A stretch of DNA of 64,000 nucleotides. Source: Boswellia sacra (lineage: Eukaryota > Streptophyta > Magnoliopsida > Sapindales > Burseraceae). A program made the translations under genes and the position numbers. Under the pieces are notes generated by a model, which did no database searches, was not told where the DNA came from, and saw only the letters and a program-made list of their open reading frames with translations. Below are positions 51,820 through 62,336 of the stretch, piece by piece. The stretch covers positions 1,592,706-1,656,705 of the forward strand of contig SNVD02002577.1 in the NCBI GenBank assembly GCA_013180625.2, read 5' to 3'. Numbering within the stretch: position 1 is the first letter of the stretch; every line of letters begins with the position of its first letter.

Positions 51820-54800
51820 AGCTCCCCTGGTTGAGAAAGACTCGACCTCGAGTCTTGATTGTTGTTTTCACCAAGATAAGGACTAAGGTCAGAGATATTA
51901 AATGTGTTGGAAACACCATAATGCTCAGGTAGCTCAATTTTGTAAGCATTCTCTCTAATGCGTTGTAAAACTTTGAATGGTCCATCAGCTCTAGGCTTCA
52001 ACTTGGCATATTTGCCTGGAGGAAACCTTTCTTTTCTAAGGTGTATCCACACTAAATCTCCTTCTTTGAACTCAGCATACTTTCGATGTTTGTTTGCTAC
52101 AGCTTTATACTTCTCATTTTGCTTCAAAATCTTCTCTCGAACCTGTTTATGTAGTTTCTTGATGTTCTTAGCTCTCTCCTCTGCATCACTGTTAAATTGA
52201 GTTTTGGAAGGAATAGGAGCTAAATCCAAAGGACTTATTGGATTCTTGCCATAAACAACCTCAAAAGGACTATGACCAGTGGTTTGACTTGATGATCTGT
52301 TGTAAGCAAACTCAACTTGAGGTAAAACAAGATCCCATTGCTGTAAATTCTTACCAACATAACTCCTCAGAAGATTTCCCAAGCTTCTGTTGATAACTTC
52401 AGTTTGTCCATCTGTTTGAGGATGATGAGATGAACTAAAGTTAAGTGTAGTCCCCAGCTTTCTCCAAAGCGTACGCCAAAAATGAGATAAGAACTTTGGG
52501 TCACGATCTGAGACTATGGCCTTAGGAATGCCATGCAATTTCACAATCTCCTTGAAGTACAAATCGGCCACGTGAGTCGCATCATTTGTCTTGTTACAGG
52601 GGACAAAATGAGCCATTTTAGAAAATCGGTCAACCACCACCATGATTGAATCTTTGTTTCGCTGTGTTCTAGGCAATCCCACCACAAAATCCAAGCTAAC
52701 ATCTTCCCATGGATCATTAGGAACAGGTAATGGAGTGTACAAACTAGTGTTCTGCCCATGACTTTTTGCCACGTGACAAATTGTACACCTCTTCACGTGC
52801 TTCATCACATCCCTTTCCATTTTCGGCCAATAGAAGTTTTCCTTCACAATAGCAATAGTTTTGTCTCTCCCAAAATGACCGCTAATGCCACTGCCATGTG
52901 CTTCATTAATGATTAATTTCTCAAGGAACATTGAGGAATACACAATTGGTTTGCCTTGAGTAGATAACCATCCTGCAAAACAAATTGGTTAGATGAAAAC
53001 TTATTACAGTTACTCCATATTTTGCCGAAATCTGGATCATCCTTGTAAAGCTCTTTTAAAACCTCAAACCCAACAACATTCACTTGCATAGAGGTCAGCA
53101 AAGAATGTCTTCGGCTTAAGGCATCAGCCACCACATTTTGAACTCCAGATTTATGCTTGATGGTAAAGTTGAAAGCTTGAAGAAACTCTACCCATCTAGC
53201 ATGTCGAACATTAAGCTTCTGTTGGCTGTTGATGAACTTCAAAGCTTCATGGTCAGAATATAGAACAAACGGTTTTGGCAAGAGATACTGACTCCAATGC
53301 TTCAAAGCTCGACAAATAGCATACAACTCTTTGTCATAAGTTGAGTACTTTTTGCGAGATGCATTCAATTTTTCACTAAAGAAAGCAATTGGTCTGCGTT
53401 CTTGGCTAATAACAGCACCAATACCAATATTGGAAGCATCACATTCAACTTCAAAAACCTTGTTGAAATCTGAAAGTGATAAGATAGGAGCTTCTGTCAT
53501 CTTCTTTTTAATCAGCTCAAAGCTTCTTTGTGCATCTTTCGTCCAAGTAAAACCATTACCCTTTAAGCATTCAGTGATTGGAGCCATTATAGTACTGAAT
53601 CCTCCGATAAATCGACGATAAAATGAAGCTAACCCGTGAAAACTTCGAATGTTGTGGACTGATGTAGGGATCAGCTAATTCTGAATTGCTTCAATCTTGC
53701 TAGAGTCCATCTGAATTCCATCTTTTGAAACCACATACCCCAAGAAAATGAGGCTTTTGGTGAAGAACTCACACTTCTTCAAGTTGGCATAAAGCTTTTC
53801 ACTTCTCAAGGTGTGAAAAACTTGCTGAAGATGATCCAAGTGATGCTCCTCATTTTTGCTGTACACAAGTATATCATCAAAATGTACAACAACAAACTTG
53901 CCAATGAATGGTTTAAAGACATGATTCATCAACCGCATAAATGTACTTGGTGCATTAGATAGGCCAAATGGCATCACCATCCATTCATAAAGGCCATTCT
54001 TTGTTTTAAATGCAGTCTTCAATTCATCACCAGGTCTCATACGAATTTGATGATAGCCACTTCGAAGATCAATTTTTGAGAAGACAGTAGCACCATGAAG
54101 TTGATCAAGAAGGTCGTCAAGCCTCAGAATAGGAAATCTGTAATTAATTGTGATCTTGTTAACAGCCCTACTATCAATGCACATTCTCCAAGAGCCATCC
54201 TTTTTAGGCACCAAAAGAGCTGGGACTGCACAAGGACTCATGCTTTCCCTCACTAACCCTTTAGTGATAAGCTCGTCAACTTGCCGTTGTAATTCTTCGT
54301 GTTCTGTGGGACTCATTCGATAGGCTGATTTATTTGGCAACACAGCACCTGGAACAAGATCAATGCAATGTTGTATGTCTCTCATTGGAGGAAGGCCTGG
54401 TGGTATCTTATCTGGTACAACATCATGGTATTCTTCAAGAAGATACTTCATCTCCAAAGGCGGTTCGTTACTAACTTCATTTTCTTCTAACAACAAGAAC
54501 ACATAAATTTCACTTCCCCTCTCCAACTCTCTTCTACATTCTGTTTGGGTAAGCAAAGCATTTCCCTCCCCTTTAGTAGGTTTAGGAACACCTTCTAACT
54601 TTGAAGGACAAATAACTTTGACCCATCTTTAAAGAATGTATAAGTATTCCTATAGCCATCATGCATTACTCTCCTATCATACTGCCATGGTCTACCAAGA
54701 AGTAAATGACAAGCATCCATAGGAACAACATCACACCATATTTCATCTTTATACTTTTTTCTAATAGAAAATGAAACAAGTCAGCGTTTGTTTACCTTGA

Positions 54801-54990
54801 TCTCGTTATCTTTCCGTAGCCATGAAATCTTGTAAGGTTGAGGATGCTTCTCTGTTTGAAGGCCAAGTTTATCAATCATCTCCGTAGACACCACATTTTC
54901 AAAGTTGCCACCATCAATAATAACATTGCACACCTTACCATGAGAAGTACATCTGGTATGGAAGATATTTTTACGAAGCCAATCATCTTC
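51726..54990 (-). pseudogene. Gypsy pol remnant: protease, RT, RNase H, integrase
   Basis: A protease region (about 54600-54990) precedes the reverse transcriptase (53675-54556: [42 protein letters not shown]). RNase H follows (52913-53587: [19 protein letters not shown]). The integrase (51726-52943) has the GHFG/CTICHVAKS zinc-binding region and core motifs DFVVGLP, SDRDPKF and HPQTDGQTE. Breaks: a stop within the protease region near 54782, a TAG at 53675-53677 between RT and RNase H, and a frameshift near 52930. Each domain taken alone looks well preserved. Confidence 0.9.
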
Positions 54991-54999
54991 TCATTCTTG

Positions 55000-56171
55000 G
55001 GCAATATTCAAACTCCTTTGAATAATAAAGAGAGAATCACCTTGATCTGCATAAGTGACTTCCTCTTCATCAGCAAATTTTGGATTACTGAAATTGATCA
55101 GGGCATCTGTCTCTATCTCTTCATCACTTTCTTCCTCTACTAGTGTTACAATTTTACGATTAGGACACTCGGAAGCAATATGTCCATAGCCTTGGCATTT
55201 GAAACAGCGACGGGAACTAGCATTTGAAGAGCTTTGGGCTTGTTTGGAACTATTACCTTGCTCATTCTTTGAAAAAGCTTTTGGCTTTGTTTTCAGACCT
55301 GTTTTAGGCTTAGGATAAGGACTACTGCCACGATTGGGAGTGCCATCGCCATTAGCAAAACGAGAGTTGCGAACGTGTGCCTCTTTAAGCTGTTTCTCCA
55401 CTCTAAGAGCAAGCCTACACACATTATTGTAGGACCAGTAGGGTTGCAATTGGACCATATTGCAGATTTCAGATCTCAATCCCCTAAGAAAACGTGCTAT
55501 GGTTTATTCTTTCGGTTCGGTCAGATCGCATTTCATCATCAAATTATCAAATTCTGCCACATACTCTTCCACAGATAACTCTTTTTGCCTGAAATTGTGA
55601 AACTTAAGGAAAACATCTTGCCTGTAATTTTCAGGCAGGAATTTCCTCTTAAGCTCTCTTTTCATTTTCTCCCATGTCAAAATTCGACCTCTACCCTCTC
55701 TTTCTCTTTATTTCTTCAAATTCTCCCACCATAAAGAAGCACACTTCTTTAGCTTGATTGTAGCAAGCTTGACTTACGAATTTCAGGCACATTTTTGTAT
55801 TCAAAAATACGCTCAACCGTATTAAGCCAATCAATGAACTCATCAGGATGCATTCTTCCTTCAAATTCTGGAATGTCAACCTTCACATCAAAATCTTGGA
55901 AGAAATGATTTCGTAATTCATGAGGAGGAGGTGGAGTGCTATCACTAGATGCTTCGCTACGCTGATTGTGAAACGGATTATCATCATCATGGAATGCATT
56001 TTCCCATTCGTCACCATTTTCACCCCTATCTTCTTGATTTTTCATTACCTCCAAACGTTGCTGGACTTGCTGGAGCTGCCGCCTGAGATCTTCAATGATC
56101 AAATCTCGTTTATCTCTTTGAGGAGGAGGCGGTTGGCTAGTAGAAGCAGCCTTGCGAGTGCGACCAGCCAT
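55000..56171 (-). pseudogene. Gypsy gag remnant with CCHC zinc knuckle
   Basis: The N-terminal part (55749-56171) starts MAGRTRKAASTSQPPPPQ, with FEGRMHPDEFIDWLNTVERIF in the retrotransposon gag domain. The C-terminal part (54991-55479) ends in a zinc knuckle, CFKCQGYGHIASEC, and an acidic tail. Frameshifts and stops between ~55500 and 55750 separate the two. Confidence 0.9.
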
Positions 56172-56196
56172 TGAACCAAAAGCTATGATACCAATC

Positions 56197-56999
56197 TGAT
56201 ACCGGGCTGCTGGATTATAATAGATCAGGATAGGATCTTCAAGTTGATTATCAACTCAACCAATGGCTGGAACAAATAAAATAGAACCTAACAAACACTC
56301 TTTGAAAGGGATAACAAGCTCACCATCAAAGTAAACACCAATGGGATACAGATAATTCACCACCCAAGGATGTAAAACCAAGGATACAGGGCCTAAACTA
56401 ACTCATCACTCTATGGAATCCACCAAGAGATACAGAGTTAAGGAGAAATCAGTATAAACACTGAAATTTCACTCAAATTCGAATTCAAAACCTCACTGCC
56501 TTGAACACACAACTTTGGGACTTTAAATAACTTGGAACAACCCTCCAAGCATAGGTAAAAGACAATAATTAGATGTGTTCAACAATTACAGCTCACTAAT
56601 ACATTGACAACTCAATTATTGACTAAGACTCATAAGTAAACACATTAGGTAATAAAAGCACAACCAACTAAGCTAGAAATTCAAATTCCAACCAACTAAG
56701 CAATCAAATTCAAATTCTAGAGTAGGCTTTAATGCACCATTAACTATGAACCAGCTGTGAAGAGATAGTCATAGATTCCTGCAGACAACTCCAAATGACA
56801 CATTGACAAATGTGTTAGAAAGCTGACTTCAAGATCTTTTAAAGCCACAAATCTTGACATTTAATTCTCTGCACAGCAATACCAGTTCTTTTACGAAATT
56901 ATCCCTTATTCTGGTTCATGTGCACTCCTGACCATTGTAACAATTTGCACCCCTTGATGATCTATCATGAATCTCATGGATTGCAACACTCCTGTGTCT
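56197..56999 (-). repeat. 5' LTR of the gypsy element
   Basis: It starts TGATACCGGG and ends CTCCTGTGTCT on the plus strand; the last base differs from the other LTR. It directly abuts the right 167-bp repeat. Confidence 0.95.
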
Positions 57000-57166
57000 C
57001 CAAAAAGGAGATTAATTTGATAAAATCCTTTATCATTCCCCAAAACTGAGAAAACTATAATATTCCTTAACACGATCAATCAGCGCAAAAAAAAATTAAA
57101 TCTTTCAAAACGAGAACCTTATTAAATATTCCAGTAAAAAAGTGGTCGAAATTGGTAGACATCCCA
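57000..57166 (+). repeat. 167-bp direct repeat flanking the gypsy element, right copy
   Basis: Matches 50851-51017 end to end, with two visible substitutions (TCATCGC/TCAGCGC and AGTAGAAAAG/AGTAAAAAAG). It begins at the first base after the LTR and lies ~80 bp downstream of the ancestral stop of the pectin methylesterase gene. Confidence 0.95.
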
Positions 57167-58164
57167 TGTCAATACTAGTTCTTGAGCAGCTTGGCCACAG
57201 TTAGCCACAGCAAAAGCAAAAATTGGGCATTACACTTAAGTCAACTCAAATTGGCAAAGGAACGCCAGTAGAATTCAGCCATGCACTTCCTTGTAGGAGT
57301 CCCTCAACTGTAAACTGACTTGCCTCAGTAGAGCTGTTGATGATCCTATAACCAGGCCACTTAACTCTTGACTCTTGCACTAGTATTAGAACCAAGACCT
57401 CTGTTCATATACTCCCCATAGTAAAGTGTGCTCAATGCAAATGTCTCATTCCACTCAAGCCATCCAGCCGGATCAATCACATCACCTATATAAGATTTAA
57501 GAAAAACAGTTCTGGAGTACTCTTTCCAAGGACGACCAAGATATGTCTTAAAATCTGTTATATTTGGAATTAAATCAGCAGCAGCAACAACTTTGCAGTT
57601 CAAGATAGAAATTCCTGTATTTTGGTTAGGGTCTTCTCTTCCTTGGGCTGTGAAAATATTCTTCTGATTTGGATTTGGTTTACGAGCATATAAATTGCAA
57701 TTCTGGAATACCACAGCTGCATTTCCAAAAACGAAGTCAACTGTACCATATATGTCACATTCACGATAGAATTGTCGGAGGGAATGCACGTATAAAGTGT
57801 CTTGGTAGCCAATGAAGCTGCATTCATAGAATGCAGAGAGATCTGAGCCACTCCTTAAGGCCACTGCTTGATGCTTACTTGGCCCTGCCGAGTTTTCAAA
57901 GGTTATACCCTTTGCAATGAATCCGTTCCCCACCACAGCTGAAAGTCATCACACATGCACGTAAAAAGTTATCAGATTTACTCAAGCATACCCTCCTAAT
58001 GCTAAAATGTGAACCAGCTAATCATTAATGCACTTAAAATATTTCAAGTCTCATTATTCAACTGAGCCCAAGTCACCCCACAATCATGCATCTTTACTTT
58101 TGGAAATTGAAACCAACTAAAGTCCGCCTTGTTCATTTAATCATGAAGCATAGGCTAAAGGTAA

Positions 58165-58350
58165 CAATAGTACTATCCTTTCTAAATTATCATCTTAAAT
58201 TTCATCTATAAAATGATGTATAAAATAAAATAATATCAATTATATAAATAATGATATTATAATTGATATAATCATAACATATTATTTGACACATCATTGA
58301 GACGAGATTTGAGATAATAATTCAAAAAATTGAGTAATATTATTCATTAT
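58165..58350. mobile_element. Probable MITE in the PME intron
   Basis: Imperfect terminal inverted repeats of ~45 bp are visible: the left end TTACTATCC-like, with TCATCTTAAATTTCATCT, pairs with the reverse complement of AGACGAGATTTGAGATAATAATTC. The centre is AT-rich and non-coding. A related element appears to lie at 50684-50850. Confidence 0.5.
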
Positions 58351-59596
58351 GGCTGCTTCAAGAGTTTCCTGGAAAAAGAGAATAATAAGTGGAAGAACGG
58401 CCCACCTCGATGCAAGTTAATCAAACTTAACTAAACACAGATCTAACCAAGATTAGGGAGTACATGAAATTAAATAATTAGAAAAATATATAAATAGGAA
58501 GGACAAGACAAGAATCTTTTTGGGACAAAAATTAGCCGTTTACGCGGTTCAATGGTCTAAGAAACACGGCTAATTCGGTGATGCGGTTCCTGTGCGGCCG
58601 ACACACATAAGTGAATCTGTTAAGTAATAACGGCTGTGAGTGTCTAACTTACGATCTTATCTCTATGGTAGGCGTGAGAATTATCTGATTGAAAAAGGAG
58701 TATTAAGGGACCAGAAGCAAAGCAATCATCCCCATCCTGCTCTCTCGACTTTAATATGAACAAGCTCGACTAATTTACTTCGTCTTAACTTATACACTAA
58801 TCAACACACACCCACACACACCCTCGCGCACGCGCACCCACAAACACACACACATATATATAGTTGATAATTAATACATTATAGGCATGATTAGTATGTT
58901 TAGTACGTAATATTATATAATATAGTATAATATTATATTCTATAATACCATATAATATAATACTAAAAATAATATTATATCAAATTATATAATGTTTAGT
59001 ATATTCATATATTGTATTAATTTATATAAAAAAGTAATAATTTTTTTCAAAAAAGATATACAAAGTATAAATATATTTCTAGTTTATTTGTAAAATTAGT
59101 TATTTAGTAATTTATCGAATAGTTGTTAATTATTGAAAAAATTACTTGGGGTCCAATACCTCGCTGGATTTATTAGACAATTCGAATTTATAGTACCATA
59201 CTATGTGTCAATTGGTTCAATAGAGACAATGAACCTCGAGTATCACCTAGTGAGGGTAGTGACTGCCTTCATTTCTTCTTTATTTTTTAAAAATGAATTT
59301 GATTTTATAATTTATTATTAAATACATCTTTATTTATTTTTAAAATTTTAAAAATTAAATGGTTTTGGTGGATATGTAAAATTTTATAGAGATAATTTTC
59401 ATATTTTTTATTAGTGCTCTACAATGTAATGCTAATATTCTAGATTAACTTTACATAATTTAATACAATATTGATGCATCTAAGTGTTATACTTTATATT
59501 AATTAATATTATATTAAATTAGCACCAAACATATATATTACATTATTTAATATAATATAATAAAATAATATTATATAGCATCGCATACTAAATATA

Positions 59597-60403
59597 TAGG
59601 GGTGACAATTCGTGTTCACGGGTCGTGTTTGTGTCGTATCAAGCTGTGGCACGATAAAGATTGACTTAACGCGAACACGACCCGTTTGTTATTCGTATCA
59701 CTATAAGACGACACGAATACGAACACGACACAATTATTAAACGGGTAACACGACATGACACGCTAACAAGAATAATAAACGGGTCGTAATCGTGTTAGAC
59801 ACTAACACGACCCGTCTAACACGATTAAGACACGTTTATATAATTAACATGAACCGATTGACACGATTATAACCCGTTAACACGATTATGATACGTTAAC
59901 ACGATTAGATTTCTAACTTTTGTTAAATGACAAAAATATCCTAAGTTTTAAAATTTATTAGGTTTTTAAAATTTTATTTTTATTTTAAAATTTAGATACA
60001 TGTAAGGACTAAAATGTCTAAAAAGTTTAGTATTTTTAAATTTAATATGTAATCGTGTCAATATTCGTGTTAATCGTGTTATCGTGTCAATCGTGTATAA
60101 TATGTATTCGTGTTACTCGTGTCATAATCGTGTTCGTGTCAATATTTTTGTTAATTGTATTATCGTGTCAATTGTGTATAATATATATTCATATTATTTG
60201 TGTTACTCGTGTCATAACCGTGTCGTGTCATAATCGTGTTCACGTATTGAAGACTCTCAATTCGAACACGACACAATTAATAAACGGATTGACATCTTCG
60301 ACACGAACACGACACGAACATGAATATACTAAAACCTAAATCTACTTAAATCTGTATTGTGTCAAGTCATATTCATACATCTAATAAAAAATTATCACCT
60401 CTA
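59597..60403 (+). mobile_element. Non-autonomous hAT element with perfect 8-bp target duplication
   Basis: The ends are TAGGGGTGACAATT and AATTATCACCTCTA, an imperfect ~14-bp terminal inverted repeat. Both ends are flanked by the identical octamer TAAATATA (59589-59596 and 60404-60411); 8-bp duplications are diagnostic of hAT transposition. The 807-bp body has no transposase and is filled with CGTGT/ACACG motifs in both orientations. It sits inside PME intron 2. Confidence 0.9.
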
Positions 60404-62224
60404 TAAATATACCCTAAAGGAGTAATTTGTCACATAAAATTTGACGGTGGAGAGCGACGGTGAACTAGATCGTATTACTGGTTTACATTCTTTAGAATAT
60501 ATCAGAAGCGTCAAGACAGGAAAGGAGCTTCTGAAGTGATACCGATGAGATGACCTCTGTACCAGTTGTCTCATCTCACTCAGCAGACCATGGCAAAATT
60601 ATATTAATCAGAAGCCACATGCACATTGAGCACTCTTGTAATCCTACGTACGCGAGATTAAGAGATGTTTTCGTTTTCTTATTTATTTTGCAGGACCAAA
60701 ATGCAACTATTTTATACTCAAATTGCTAGATAGACTAGAATCCACCACACGATAATTTATGCCAGCTAGTGATTAACGCTAAATGAGTATCTCAGTGGAG
60801 AAGTGTGTGACCAGGGTATCTTTGTATGCTCACGTCAGACTATAAAACGGGCACACCTATTCCACGCTTGATCATGTTGGTGATTTGGTAATGGACAACA
60901 CCGGTCCCACACTTTACAACTACAGCTAACAATCCCAGTGGTCCAAAATCAAAAGTCACCAGTGTCAGACACCAAATAACAATAACTGAGATCCCTTAAA
61001 AAAGAACAAAAAGTTTTCAACTTACCTACTGTGGCCGACCGGAAAGTAGTCCATCCGTCAACGACATTTCTACTGGCTTTGATTACTGTTTTCCCGATAC
61101 CGTCTCCAACGAACATTAACATTGTTTTCTTCCTCGCCACTTCCACGTTCTCCGAGTATGCCCCAGCTTTTATGTAAATTATAAATCTGTCCAAAAATGG
61201 TAATAATAATAAAATTTGTTGACTGTGGTCAATCAACGTGAGACTTTATTATTGTTCGTAAAATGAGTATATATATATATTAACCCACCTGGTAGTGCTC
61301 GAGTTTGGAGCTGCAGCCACAGCATCACCAATAGTTGTAAAATTTCCACTGCCATCTTTGGCTACTATCAGATCAAATTTGGTCGCGTTTACGGATGCCT
61401 GTAACAGTTTTCGATCTTTTGACGACACCCAAGTTGGAAAACCTTTCTTCATTCGTCCGTACTCGGGGAAAGCCTCTGATGACTTCAACGGCATGTTAAC
61501 TCCAGGGATCTTCTTCAGCATAACCAAAGAGTTACTCACATGCCTGGAGATGTTGTACAAGTTGTTCTTGATGGCATCTCTCACGTTTCCTTTCGCGTAA
61601 GCAAACCCATCAAGACACGTGTACTGGTTCGTCATTGCACCGGAAAACAGAGTTTGCATATCATGGTAATGTCTGGAGGCTGTTTTTCTAGTTGAGAGAT
61701 CGGAGCGAGCTGATGTGAGCTCGGCAATGGTGTTTTCAAATAGTTCAAGACAATCATTGAGAGCTCTTTGCTCAAGTATGTTAAGGCTTCTGTGCTTATG
61801 TCTAATGCCGGAACAGTTCAAGGAGGAAGCTCTAATCTCGTACAATGTGCGGTTTATGGTTGCGGATATGATTTCAGGGAGGGATTTGGAGGCAAGATCC
61901 GGCAGCGAAGAGAGAGTTGAGACGCAGAGCTCTGGGTAGAGTGTACCTTCACATGTAGAGTGGGCAATGTGGAGGTGTCTATGGACGTGCAAGTGAGGGA
62001 TTTCAGTGGTTTTAGGGCTCTTTTTAAGAGTATTGATTGCAGAAAACACAAGAAAGAGAATGGTGAAGAGTGGTAAGATGGTAAGCAAGAGTTTGGTTCT
62101 TCGTCTGGGAGAGTACATGATTGATTGTGTAGTATCTGGTGATGGAGAGAGAGAGTTTGGAAATTGAATAAATTAAAGAGTGAATGCAGCTAAATAAAGA
62201 CGCTTGATGGCTGTTGTTTTGGGC

Positions 62225-62336
62225 ATACAGTAATGGACGGGTCTTGTTTTTGGATCTAACAGAAAATTATTGGGTTTGGGATATAGTAATGGACGGGTCT
62301 TGTTTTTGGATCTAACAAGAAATTATTAGGTTTGGA
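62225..62336. repeat. 56-bp tandem duplication upstream of the PME gene
   Basis: The segment beginning near CATACAGTAATGGACGGGTC is repeated with a 56-bp offset (62225-62280 and 62281-62336) and few differences. It lies ~110-220 bp upstream of the PME ATG, within the presumed promoter. Confidence 0.85.

Larger units (their letters stand above)
51018..56999 (-). mobile_element. Ty3-gypsy LTR retrotransposon (minus orientation), structurally complete but with coding breaks
   Basis: LTRs of ~802 bp lie at 51018-51819 and 56197-56999. They differ at roughly fifteen positions plus a few 1-bp gaps. On the minus strand each ends CCGGTATCA; the 3' LTR begins TGACACAGG and the 5' LTR has AGACACAGG. 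A tRNA-type primer site (GGTATCATAGC) follows the 5' LTR. Gag, protease, reverse transcriptase, RNase H and integrase follow in gypsy order. No 5-bp target duplication exists; 167-bp direct repeats flank the element instead. The integrase frame runs ~90 bp into the 3' LTR and no chromodomain was recognised. Confidence 0.95.
57939..61025 (-). other. 3.1-kb second intron of the pectin methylesterase gene
   Basis: The donor is GTAAGTTG (61025 downward) and the acceptor CTTTCAG (57939). The intron separates the ATVAVVGNGF codons at the conserved phase. It is far longer than intron 1 (~100 bp). The length is partly explained by a hAT element at 59597-60403 and a probable MITE at 58165-58350. Confidence 0.85.
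57246..62118 (-). pseudogene. PME: Type I pectin methylesterase (PMEI-PME) with a frameshift in the last exon
   Basis: Exons 61289-62118, 61026-61186 and 57246-57938 join with canonical splice sites. The protein has a signal anchor (LLLTILPLFTILFLVFSAI), a PMEI-like pro-domain (~45-200), an RKLL processing site, and the PME catalytic domain from ~265. Present are [44 protein letters not shown] and [12 protein letters not shown], which hold the catalytic Asp pair, Gln and Arg. Family members de-methylesterify wall homogalacturonan. At 57364-57377 a near-tandem 7-bp duplication (AGAGTCA/AGAGTTA, minus strand) shifts the frame and creates a TAA at 57361-57363. The predicted protein therefore stops at ...NTSARVKS and loses the conserved RVKWPGY...GWLN-type tail (~40 residues, ancestral stop 57246). 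I read it as a recent pseudogene or a truncated enzyme; a sequencing error is possible. Confidence 0.88.

Noticed and set aside
53352..53621. Plus-strand frames across the gypsy pol region
   Set aside because: They are antisense shadows of the RNase H and integrase coding on the minus strand.
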